DNA of 9,125 nucleotides, from NCBI GenBank assembly GCA_902462325.1, contig CABQBF010000106.1, positions 1 through 9,125 of the forward strand. Reading direction: 5' to 3'. The stretch's first letter is position 1; every line of letters starts with the position of its first letter. A model generated the notes under the pieces. The model made no database searches. It was not told where the DNA came from and saw only the letters and a list, made by a program, of their open reading frames with translations. Shown here piece by piece: positions 1 through 7,570 of this stretch. The translations under genes were made by a program, and so were the position numbers. This stretch comes from an uncultured Peptococcaceae bacterium. GTDB taxonomy: Bacteria; Bacillota; Peptococcia; Peptococcales; Peptococcaceae.

Positions 1-1
1 A

Positions 2-154
2 ACCGGCATTCTGGCTGTATTGTCCACCCCCCTAATAGAGCTGCCAATACAGAAATCACTGAAAAATACAAAAAAATTAGAGCAGAAAATGTTTCACGTG
101 AAACATTTTTCCATACAAAAAAGACTATCCAGCAAGCATAATTGTTACGCTTGA
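2..154 (+). CDS. Possible 3' end of a convergent gene (partial, frame uncertain)
   Basis: Two plus-strand frames stay open from the window edge. One runs from base 2 to a TGA at 152-154 and begins with a hydrophobic stretch (TGILAVLSTPLIELPIQ) followed by a lysine-rich tail, which would fit the end of a membrane protein. The other runs from base 1 to a TAA at 139-141 and reads parS as NVSRET. I favour the first because of its membrane-like composition, but the evidence is thin: the region has few chances for stops and its second half is taken up by parS and a terminator. If real, the gene converges on gyrA and shares the 117-167 hairpin. No family is recognised. It could equally be non-coding. 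Confidence 0.22.
   Translation, partial: TGILAVLSTPLIELPIQKSLKNTKKLEQKMFHVKHFSIQKRLSSKHNCYA
86..109. promoter_or_regulatory. parS: parS centromere site (ParB/Spo0J binding)
   Basis: The 16-bp core TGTTTCACGTGAAACA lies at 90-105 and is an exact match to the Bacillota parS consensus. The palindrome stays perfect outward for four more A/T pairs on each side, giving 24 bp in all (86-109). Established knowledge: CTP-bound ParB clamps load at such sites near oriC, spread along DNA and recruit SMC and ParA to segregate the new origin. The site lies about 7 kb from oriC, just past the gyrA terminator, which fits the usual clustering of parS around the origin. No second copy is present in this window. 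Confidence 0.95.
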
Positions 155-167
155 TAGATAGTCTTTT
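117..167 (-). terminator. gyrA (gyrBA operon) intrinsic terminator, possibly bidirectional
   Basis: An inverted repeat pairs 119-129 with 157-167 (core GACTATC/GATAGTC with flanking A/T pairs). A second inner stem pairs CAAGC (133-137) with GCTTG (149-153), separated by a 3x3 internal loop. Read on the minus strand, the outer stem is followed by a run of six T (plus A at 117-122), as in a rho-independent terminator, about 28 nt after the gyrA stop. The plus strand also has a short TTTT after the stem, so a convergent plus-strand transcript could stop here too. Confidence 0.82.
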
Positions 168-194
168 GTCATTTCATTCAACTTTACTGAACTC

Positions 195-2648
195 TTATTC
201 AAACAACCGTTGTTCTTTATCGTGATCTACAACGCGGGTTATCGATACAACCGTATCGCTGTCAGCTACTTTCATAATGGTCACGCCCTGGGTTGTGCGG
301 CCCATGGAAGAAATATCATCTACTTTAATGCGAATGATGATGCCTTCGCGAGAAATTGCCATAATTTCTTCATTTTCCTGTACCACCAGTGCTCCCACGA
401 TTTCTCCGTTGCGAGCGCTTGGACGGACGGTGAATACACCTTTGCCGCCGCGGGCCTGCTGCCGATATTCTTTCAACGGCGTGCGTTTTCCATAACCGTT
501 GGCAGTAATCACCAGCAATTCGCCGTCTTCGCGGACAACCTCCATGCCCACTACGAAGTCATCATCCATCAGCTTAATCCCCCGTACGCCCTTGGTAGCC
601 CGTGCCATAGGCCGTGTTTCTTCCTCTGCAAAGCGAATTGCCTGGCCGCCGGCAGTTACCAAGATAACATCCTGCTTGCCGTCGGTCAGTTGTACGCCAA
701 TCAATTCATCGTTTTCTTCCAAATTGATGGCGATAATGCCATCACGACGGGATGTATCATACTCAGCTAACGGCGTTTTCTTCACTACACCCATGCGGGT
801 TGCCGCCATCAGATAAAGTTCATCGCTGAAGGATTCCAGCGGAATAACTGTGGTAATCTTTTCATCGCCGGTGATATTCAGCAGATTGATAATGGCTGTG
901 CCTTTGGCTTGCCGTCCTGCTTCTGGGATATCGTAAACCTTTAAGCGATAGCATTTTCCTTTATTGGTAAAGAAAATCATATAATTATGGGTAGAGGTGG
1001 TGAAAATCTGCTCTACAAAATCTTCTTCTTTGGTGGTCATGGCTGTAATGCCGCGGCCGCCCCGTTTCTGGCTCTTATAGGTATCGCTTGGCATCCGTTT
1101 AATGTAACCGGTATGACTGATGGTAATCACGACGTCTTCTTCTTCGATTAAATCTTCTAATTCCAGTTTGTCTTCATAGTTACTGATTTGACTTCTTCTG
1201 GTGTCAGAATGTTTTTCTTTAATCTGCAGCAATTCTTCCTTGATAATTTCCAACAGCTTGTGTTCATCGGCCAAAATGCTCTTATAATAAGCAATTTTTT
1301 CATACAAATCGGCCAATTCTTCTTCCAGCTTTTCCCGAGCCAGTCCGGTTAACCGGCGCAGTTGCATTTCAATTACGGCCTGTGCTTGGCGGTCTGTTAA
1401 GCCAAAACGCTGATTTAATCTGGTTTTGGATTCCTGGTCGGTCTGCGAAGAACGGATGATTTTTACAACTTCATCGATATTATCTACAGCAATCTTTAAG
1501 CCCTCTACAATATGGGCCCGTTCTTCTGCCTTAGTCAAATCATATTTGGTCCGACGAGTTACAACGGCTTCCTGATGGTCGATATAGTGATTGAGCATCT
1601 GCTTCAATGTCAAAATCTGCGGCATGCCGTTTACCAGCGCCAACATTATTACGCCGAAATTATCTTGCAGCTGCGTATTTTTATATAGCTGATTTAAAAT
1701 GACCTGCGGATTTACATCGCGGCGCAACTCAATTACAATGCGCATTCCTTTACGGTCTGATTCGTCGCGTAAATCGGTAATCCCGTCGATTTTCTTATCG
1801 CGGGCTAATTCAGCAATTTTTTCAATCAGGCGGGCTTTATTTACCTGATAAGGAATTTCCGTCACAACAATGCGGTTCTTCCCGTTGTTCATCGGCTCAA
1901 TTTCACTTCTGGAACGAACCTTAATAGAGCCCCGTCCTGTCAGATAAGCGTCTTCAATTCCTTTGCGGCCTAAGATAATACCGCCGCCTGGGAAGTCTGG
2001 CCCTTTGATATATTTCATCAATTCACGGTCCGGCAAATCTCGATTTTCAATCAAGGCTACTACACCGTCAATGGCTTCGCCCAAATTATGGGGTGGAATA
2101 TTGGTAGCCATCCCAACTGCAATCCCCGAAGAGCCATTGACCAGCAGGTTTGGATATCGGGACGGCAGCACCAACGGTTCCTCCAACGATTCATCGTAGT
2201 TGGGGCCAAAGTCGACAGTATTTTTTTCGATATCGGCCAGCATTTCTAAGGTCAGCTTGGTCATTTTTGCTTCTGTATAACGCATTGCAGCGGCAGAGTC
2301 CCCGTCTACCGAGCCAAAGTTCCCTTGGCCATCTACCAACGGATAGCGAATATTAAAATCCTGTGCCAAACGCACCATGGCGTCATACACAGAGCTATCG
2401 CCATGTGGATGATATTTGGCCAGTACGTCCCCAACGATATGGGCCGATTTTTTATGCTTTTTATCTGGCGTCATGCCATTTTTATACATGGAAAATAAAA
2501 TCCGGCGATGTACCGGCTTCAGTCCATCACGCACATCAGGCAGTGCCCGGCTGGTAATTACGCTCATTGCATAGTCAATAAACGATGTCTGCAATTCATT
2601 TTCCATCACGGTAGGTAAAATTTTTCCATGATTAAATTCAATTTCCAT
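195..2648 (-). CDS. gyrA: DNA gyrase subunit A
   Basis: Breakage-reunion subunit of the A2B2 type II topoisomerase that introduces negative supercoils in the cytoplasm. At 817 aa it has normal family length. The winged-helix/tower core starts with the typical [18 protein letters not shown] block near residues 25-42. The quinolone-determining segment [11 protein letters not shown] spans 79-89, with Ser85 and Asp89 at the E. coli Ser83/Asp87 positions (susceptible-type residues). Catalytic Tyr124 lies in AAAMRYTE. A coiled coil lies around 440-480. The GyrA-box QKRGGRG at 527-533 opens the six-bladed beta-pinwheel, which marks it as GyrA rather than ParC; an RGGKG echo lies at 733-737. I chose ATG at 2648 because AAGGAGG lies 8 nt upstream; a GTG nine bases earlier touches the ribosome binding site and is unlikely. 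The tail after the last blade is short (about 10 aa, acidic/basic mixed). It is translated right after gyrB, 13 bases apart, so the two are almost certainly coupled. Confidence 0.98.
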   Translation of the reverse strand: MEIEFNHGKILPTVMENELQTSFIDYAMSVITSRALPDVRDGLKPVHRRILFSMYKNGMTPDKKHKKSAHIVGDVLAKYHPHGDSSVYDAMVRLAQDFNIRYPLVDGQGNFGSVDGDSAAAMRYTEAKMTKLTLEMLADIEKNTVDFGPNYDESLEEPLVLPSRYPNLLVNGSSGIAVGMATNIPPHNLGEAIDGVVALIENRDLPDRELMKYIKGPDFPGGGIILGRKGIEDAYLTGRGSIKVRSRSEIEPMNNGKNRIVVTEIPYQVNKARLIEKIAELARDKKIDGITDLRDESDRKGMRIVIELRRDVNPQVILNQLYKNTQLQDNFGVIMLALVNGMPQILTLKQMLNHYIDHQEAVVTRRTKYDLTKAEERAHIVEGLKIAVDNIDEVVKIIRSSQTDQESKTRLNQRFGLTDRQAQAVIEMQLRRLTGLAREKLEEELADLYEKIAYYKSILADEHKLLEIIKEELLQIKEKHSDTRRSQISNYEDKLELEDLIEEEDVVITISHTGYIKRMPSDTYKSQKRGGRGITAMTTKEEDFVEQIFTTSTHNYMIFFTNKGKCYRLKVYDIPEAGRQAKGTAIINLLNITGDEKITTVIPLESFSDELYLMAATRMGVVKKTPLAEYDTSRRDGIIAINLEENDELIGVQLTDGKQDVILVTAGGQAIRFAEEETRPMARATKGVRGIKLMDDDFVVGMEVVREDGELLVITANGYGKRTPLKEYRQQARGGKGVFTVRPSARNGEIVGALVVQENEEIMAISREGIIIRIKVDDISSMGRTTQGVTIMKVADSDTVVSITRVVDHDKEQRLFE

Positions 2649-2653
2649 TCCAA

Positions 2654-2661
2654 GCACCTCC

Positions 2662-2664
<3 letters not shown>
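2654..2664 (-). promoter_or_regulatory. gyrA ribosome binding site built on the gyrB stop codon
   Basis: On the minus strand the gyrB stop TAA continues directly as TAAGGAGGTG, so the last bases of gyrB form the gyrA Shine-Dalgarno. The GGAGG core is followed by 8 nt and then ATG. This favours ribosome re-initiation and would help keep the two gyrase subunits in step. The spacing also settles the gyrA start at 2648. Confidence 0.85.
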
Positions 2665-4731
<2,067 letters not shown>

Positions 4732-4738
4732 ATAATTT

Positions 4739-4767
4739 ATTATAGCAGAAAAATTAAATTTTTGCAA
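4739..4767 (-). promoter_or_regulatory. gyrBA promoter (sigma-A type, extended -10)
   Basis: On the minus strand: -35 TTGCAA (4762-4767, 4 of 6 to consensus), an exact 17-bp spacer, and a perfect TATAAT (4739-4744) preceded by TGC, the extended -10 motif. It is the best promoter in the window. Initiation would fall near 4732, giving a leader of about 150 nt before the gyrB start. It lies directly after the recF terminator, so gyrBA appears to be transcribed independently. Confidence 0.8.
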
Positions 4768-4807
4768 ATAAAGAGGGAAAAATCATTTCCGAATAATTTT
4801 TCCCTCT
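4766..4807 (-). terminator. recF intrinsic terminator overlapping the recF stop codon
   Basis: A perfect 12-bp inverted repeat pairs 4772-4783 with 4796-4807 (AGAGGGAAAAAT/ATTTTTCCCTCT on the minus strand), with a 12-nt loop. It is followed on the minus strand by TTATTT. The left arm, in transcript order, is the last codons of recF, so the stop codon lies in the hairpin. The stem also reads well on the plus strand. Confidence 0.75.
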
Positions 4808-5904
4808 ACCACCGAAAATATCTCGTCTTTTGCGGCTTCTTTCGTCAGCAGTTCGATATTTGCACCGGTGATGATTGTCTGTATTTGATTTTTTTTAACC
4901 ATTTCCAGCAAATCATGCCGCCGATTGTCATCCAACTCGCTCATCACATCGTCCAAAAGCAATATAGGATACTCGCCATAGCATTGATAAAAAGTCTGTA
5001 ATTCTGCAATTTTTAACGATAAAATGCCTGTGCGCTGTTGTCCCTGCGAACCATACCGCTTCAAGTCCATGCCGTTCAGATAAAAAATCAAATCATCTCT
5101 GTGTGGTCCCCATAAAGTTGTGCCGCGTAAAATTTCTTCTGCCAGTTTTTGTTCCACAATGCGTTCATACAGCGCCTTAATTTGCTCTAATGAAAAATCA
5201 CCAATCGCTCCCATAGAGCAATGATAGGTGACTGTAAACCGTTCCGATTGCTGTGTTAGCTGCTGTTGAATACGTCTGGCCAGCGGTACCAACAGCTTTA
5301 GAAACTGTATCCGCTTGAAAATTACCTGACTGCCGTATTCCACTAAATAAGCATTCCACACCGCTAATTGGCTGTGGTTTTGCTGCCGGTACTGCAGCTC
5401 TTTTAATAAATTATTGCGCTGCTGCACCACCCGCTCATATTGCCGAATTAAGCGATGATATCCTGCATCAAGTTGGCACATCACCACATCCAGATAACGG
5501 CGTCGTTCTGTCGGCGACCCCTTCACTATTTTTAAATCGTCAGGCGAAAACAAAACAACTCTCAAATAACCATGTAACTCCGACATACTTTTATACTTAA
5601 CGCCATTAATTTTTAATTGCTTATTTTTTTCTCTGTCCACGTAAATTTCTAAATCATAACAGCGTTCACTGCCATCTTTTTTCATCTGCCCCAATAAACG
5701 AAAATAAGGCTGTTCCCATTCAATTAACTCCAAATCTTTATTTCCTCGGAAATTACCGCCCACGGCCAAATAATAGATGGCTTCCAGAAGATTGGTTTTT
5801 CCCTGACCATTGGCGCCTACAAAAATGTTAATCCCACGATTTAAGTCAATTTGTTGATTGCTGTAATTACGATAATGAAACAAATGCAAGTGCTGCAGAT
5901 ACAT
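4783..5904 (-). CDS. recF: DNA replication and repair protein RecF
   Basis: SMC/ABC-type ATPase of the RecFOR pathway that helps load RecA at single-strand gaps behind stalled forks. At 373 aa it is standard length. Walker A GANGQGKT lies at 30-37, an ABC signature-like SQGQQR at 286-291, and Walker B ILLLDDV at 314-320 with the D-loop SELD at 322-325. A glutamine- and arginine-rich helical arm lies around 150-220. The start MYLQHLHLFHYRNY matches the conserved RecF N-terminus, and GGGAGG lies 7 nt upstream of ATG 5904, so the start is secure. A promoter lies just upstream and a terminator at its end, so it looks monocistronic. In Bacillus a small S4-domain gene sits between dnaN and recF and yaaB/remB follows recF; neither is present here. 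Confidence 0.97.
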   Translation of the reverse strand: MYLQHLHLFHYRNYSNQQIDLNRGINIFVGANGQGKTNLLEAIYYLAVGGNFRGNKDLELIEWEQPYFRLLGQMKKDGSERCYDLEIYVDREKNKQLKINGVKYKSMSELHGYLRVVLFSPDDLKIVKGSPTERRRYLDVVMCQLDAGYHRLIRQYERVVQQRNNLLKELQYRQQNHSQLAVWNAYLVEYGSQVIFKRIQFLKLLVPLARRIQQQLTQQSERFTVTYHCSMGAIGDFSLEQIKALYERIVEQKLAEEILRGTTLWGPHRDDLIFYLNGMDLKRYGSQGQQRTGILSLKIAELQTFYQCYGEYPILLLDDVMSELDDNRRHDLLEMVKKNQIQTIITGANIELLTKEAAKDEIFSVVEGKIIRK

Positions 5905-5911
5905 CGAAAAA

Positions 5912-5917
5912 CCTCCC
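5912..5917 (-). promoter_or_regulatory. recF ribosome binding site
   Basis: GGGAGG on the minus strand is placed 7 nt before the recF ATG. It is a strong site at ideal spacing and confirms the start. Confidence 0.85.
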
Positions 5918-5967
5918 TTCTCGTAAGATTATTTTCATTTCTTATAAGCCGATAATTTCTAAATTTT

Positions 5968-5996
5968 ATTGTATCACGAATAAAGTCACCGCACAA
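5968..5996 (-). promoter_or_regulatory. recF promoter (extended -10)
   Basis: On the minus strand: -35 TTGTGC (5991-5996, weak), a 17-bp spacer, and -10 TACAAT (5968-5973, 5 of 6) with TGA directly before it (TGN extended -10). The predicted transcript starts near 5961 and leaves a leader of about 57 nt. It sits immediately after the dnaN terminator, which supports separate recF transcription. Confidence 0.6.
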
Positions 5997-5998
5997 CG

Positions 5999-6032
5999 AA
6001 AAGCGATTTGCCAGTCTTGACAAACCGCTTTT
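5999..6032 (-). terminator. dnaN intrinsic terminator
   Basis: A 12-bp stem pairs 5999-6010 with 6021-6032 around a 10-nt loop; the central pairs are AAGCG/CGCTT. In minus-strand RNA the one imperfect position is a G-U wobble, while in plus-strand RNA it is an A-C mismatch, so the hairpin is built for the dnaN direction. The T-run is short (TTTTCGTT after the GC core). It lies about 17 nt past the dnaN stop. Confidence 0.68.
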
Positions 6033-6048
6033 TTGAAACTACTTATTG

Positions 6049-7158
6049 CTATCCTCTCAACGGCAATAACAGATACAGATAACTTTCATCATTCAATGGA
6101 CGGAACACGGCTGGGCTTAATGGACCGCTTAGCTTAACATCTAAATCATCAAAATCCATCGTTTTGAAAGCATCTAATAAATACTTGGCATTAAACAAAA
6201 TGGATAACTCGTCGCCTTCGGTGTAAATATTAATGTTTTCATTTACCATACCGTATTCAGATTTAGAAACGATATTCAAATTATTTTCTGTAATATGAAA
6301 ACGCAGAATACTGGAGCTATCCCGTTCTGTTACAAACAAGCTGGCCCGTTCAATGGAGTCCTGCAGATGTTTCTTTTTCGCTTTTAACAAAATTGTAAAT
6401 TCATCGGGAATAACCTGCCGGTAGTTTGGAAAAGTTCCGTCTACTAAACGGGACACCAAGCGAATGTCGCCCTGTTCAAAGCTAATTTGCCGTCCATTGC
6501 AGCGAATTGTTAAAATTTCATCTGCATCATCTTTTAGAATACGGCTGATTTCATTCAAAGATTTTACTGGCACAATCATTTTAAAATCTTCATTGGTCAA
6601 GTTATCGATTTTGCATTTTTTGACTGCCAAACGATGACTATCGGTACCCACTACGGTTAAATTGTTATTTTCCGTTTCCATTAACAAACCAGTAAAAATA
6701 GGACGGGGATCATTCATATTGGCACAGAAACCTGTTTGTTTTACTAATGTTTTAAAAACAACTGGGTTTACTGTAATCATGTGTCCATCTTCAATACTGG
6801 TTACACCAGGGAATTCCTCCCCTCTCCAGCATTTGATGTTGGTTTCAGCTTGATCGTATTCTATTTTTACAGATACCGTTTCTTCATCGTAGGTAAAGAT
6901 TAAATTGGTGTTTGGCAGCCGACGAACAATTTCAGCAAAAAAATGAGCTGGAATTACAACATGTCCTTCTTCGATAATCTGAGAAGGTTCTGTGCAGGTG
7001 ATACCGATTTCTAAATCGGTGGCTGCAAAAGTGAGTTGGTTTCCTTCTGCTTTTAGATAAATCCCCGTTAAAACAGGAACTGCCCCTTTGCTGGAAATGG
7101 CTTTTTGCACAGTATTAATGCCAGCTAATAAGTTTTCCTTTGTCGATGTAAATTTCAT
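6049..7158 (-). CDS. dnaN: DNA polymerase III beta subunit (sliding clamp)
   Basis: Ring-shaped homodimer that encircles DNA and tethers the replicative polymerase. It also docks mismatch repair, ligase and other partners through a hydrophobic groove. At 369 aa it has family length, with three clamp folds. Visible signatures are MKFT at the N-terminus, an ATDLEIGI block at 46-53, FTGLLM and GTDSHRLAVK at 155-180, LVDGTFPNYRQVIP at 238-251, and a C-terminal FRPLNDE...LLPLRG at 352-369 that contributes to the partner-binding groove. ATG 7158 is the only reasonable start. AAGGAG lies upstream but 13 nt away, longer than usual, and no in-frame alternative start falls between. It is separated from dnaA by oriC and a terminator, so it likely has its own promoter. 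Confidence 0.98.
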   Translation of the reverse strand: MKFTSTKENLLAGINTVQKAISSKGAVPVLTGIYLKAEGNQLTFAATDLEIGITCTEPSQIIEEGHVVIPAHFFAEIVRRLPNTNLIFTYDEETVSVKIEYDQAETNIKCWRGEEFPGVTSIEDGHMITVNPVVFKTLVKQTGFCANMNDPRPIFTGLLMETENNNLTVVGTDSHRLAVKKCKIDNLTNEDFKMIVPVKSLNEISRILKDDADEILTIRCNGRQISFEQGDIRLVSRLVDGTFPNYRQVIPDEFTILLKAKKKHLQDSIERASLFVTERDSSSILRFHITENNLNIVSKSEYGMVNENINIYTEGDELSILFNAKYLLDAFKTMDFDDLDVKLSGPLSPAVFRPLNDESYLYLLLPLRG

Positions 7159-7171
7159 AAGATAATGCGCG

Positions 7172-7177
7172 CTCCTT
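7172..7177 (-). promoter_or_regulatory. dnaN ribosome binding site with long spacing
   Basis: AAGGAG on the minus strand is followed by 13 nt (including a GCGCGC hexamer) before the dnaN ATG. Typical spacing is 5-9 nt. The match is good but the distance is unusual, so translation may be modest or the site may be approximate. Confidence 0.5.
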
Positions 7178-7199
7178 CTACCTCTTCTTCATATATTTT

Positions 7200-7217
7200 T
7201 AGTAGTAATAGTAATAG
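7200..7217 (-). promoter_or_regulatory. DnaA-trio element (origin unwinding)
   Basis: The plus strand reads TAG TAG TAA TAG TAA TAG without interruption, i.e. six 3'-GAT/AAT-5' trinucleotides. It is followed by GCGC and then a DnaA box (7222-7230). Established knowledge: in B. subtilis, DnaA polymerises from the box onto the single strand by reading such trios and so opens the origin. Orientation and distance to dnaN are the same here. The minus strand continues into AAAAATATAT, a plausible first-melted stretch. Confidence 0.85.
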
Positions 7218-7221
7218 GCGC

Positions 7222-7385
7222 TGTGGAAATGTTAAAAACTCATTCAAAGCGGCTATCCACAAGGCTTTGTCCCTGTAGATAACATTGTTGATAGTGGGTT
7301 TGAATTATCAACAGAATTCACAGAATTTTTCCACTGCCTTAGTTGTCCACACGTTATTAACAGTTTATCAAAAATTTTATCCACA
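7222..7385. repeat. DnaA-box cluster
   Basis: Matches to TTATCCACA. Plus strand: CTATCCACA 7253-7261, TTATCAACA 7305-7313, TTTTCCACT 7327-7335, TTGTCCACA 7343-7351, TTATTAACA 7354-7362, TTATCAAAA 7365-7373 and a perfect TTATCCACA 7377-7385. Minus strand: ATTTCCACA 7222-7230, TTATCTACA 7274-7282 and CTATCAACA 7286-7294. A weak GAATTCACA (7314-7322) abuts the 7305 box. The perfect box and the four 8-of-9 boxes are secure; the 7-of-9 ones, and the weaker TTATCAAAA and GAATTCACA, are suggestive. From 7305 to 7385 all face the same way at 9-16 bp steps, suiting a cooperative DnaA filament. Confidence 0.9.
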
Positions 7386-7390
7386 TTCAA
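7362..7390 (-). promoter_or_regulatory. Candidate dnaN promoter overlapping the perfect DnaA box
   Basis: On the minus strand: TTGAAT (7385-7390), an exact 17-bp spacer and TAAACT (7362-7367), each matching 4 of 6 consensus bases. The spacer contains the perfect DnaA box 7377-7385, so bound DnaA would compete with RNA polymerase. A promoter here is expected because the dnaA terminator separates dnaN from dnaA. The elements are only moderate, so the placement is tentative. Confidence 0.38.
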
Positions 7391-7520
7391 TGTTTTGTTA
7401 CGGTTTCTTTAATTTTAAGTGGAATGTAGGCTGTAACACAAAAACCAAATTCTGAAATAAGGAGGATGTCCATAACCGGTGGACTGATTATGCAAAGTAA
7501 AGCTGAAAAAAGAGAACTAT

Positions 7521-7557
7521 AAAAAAATCCCGCAGGGCGGCGATGGCTTCTGCGGGA
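7521..7557 (-). terminator. dnaA intrinsic terminator
   Basis: An 8-bp GC-rich stem pairs TCCCGCAG (7528-7535) with CTGCGGGA (7550-7557) around a 14-nt loop. On the minus strand it is followed by seven T (plus A at 7521-7527). It starts 13 nt after the dnaA stop. This is a textbook terminator and would keep dnaA transcription out of oriC and dnaN. Confidence 0.9.
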
Positions 7558-7570
7558 AATAGGTTGTCCC

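Larger units (their letters stand above)
7159..7520. other. oriC: Chromosomal replication origin oriC (dnaA-dnaN interval)
   Basis: The non-coding interval between dnaA and dnaN carries a dense cluster of DnaA boxes (7222-7385), a GC-rich spacer (7218-7221) and DnaA-trio triplets (7200-7217) leading into an A/T stretch (about 7191-7200) next to dnaN. This order (box, GC spacer, trios, A/T run, dnaN) matches the unwinding region known in B. subtilis. The part from 7386 to 7520 is A/T rich and has no confident box. It holds a loose inverted repeat (TGTTAC 7396-7401, GTAACA 7433-7438) and a plus-strand GGAGG at 7461-7465 that serves no convincing gene. Confidence 0.93.

Noticed and set aside
210..770. 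186-codon open frame antisense to gyrA, plus other long plus-strand frames under gyrA and gyrB
   Set aside because: They lie wholly antisense to clearly conserved genes, have no ribosome binding sites, and show the Cys/His/Ser-rich composition typical of shadow frames.
5841..6023. 60-codon minus-strand frame between dnaN and recF
   Set aside because: It overlaps the recF start in another frame, covers the recF promoter and the dnaN terminator stem, and is not an S4-domain protein, so it is not the missing yaaA.
7245..7269. CAAAGC/GCTTTG inverted repeat flanking the DnaA box at 7253-7261
   Set aside because: A short 6-bp repeat; symmetrical around the box but too weak to call a separate element.
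7396..7438. TGTTAC/GTAACA inverted repeat in the dnaA side of the origin interval
   Set aside because: Only 6 bp with a 31-nt gap in A/T-rich DNA, easily expected by chance.
7466..7522. Plus-strand 18-codon frame preceded by GGAGG inside the oriC interval
   Set aside because: GGAGG touches the first ATG with no spacer, and the second ATG (7490) is 24 nt away. There is no clear promoter, and the product (MSITGGLIMQSKAEKREL) has no recognisable feature.
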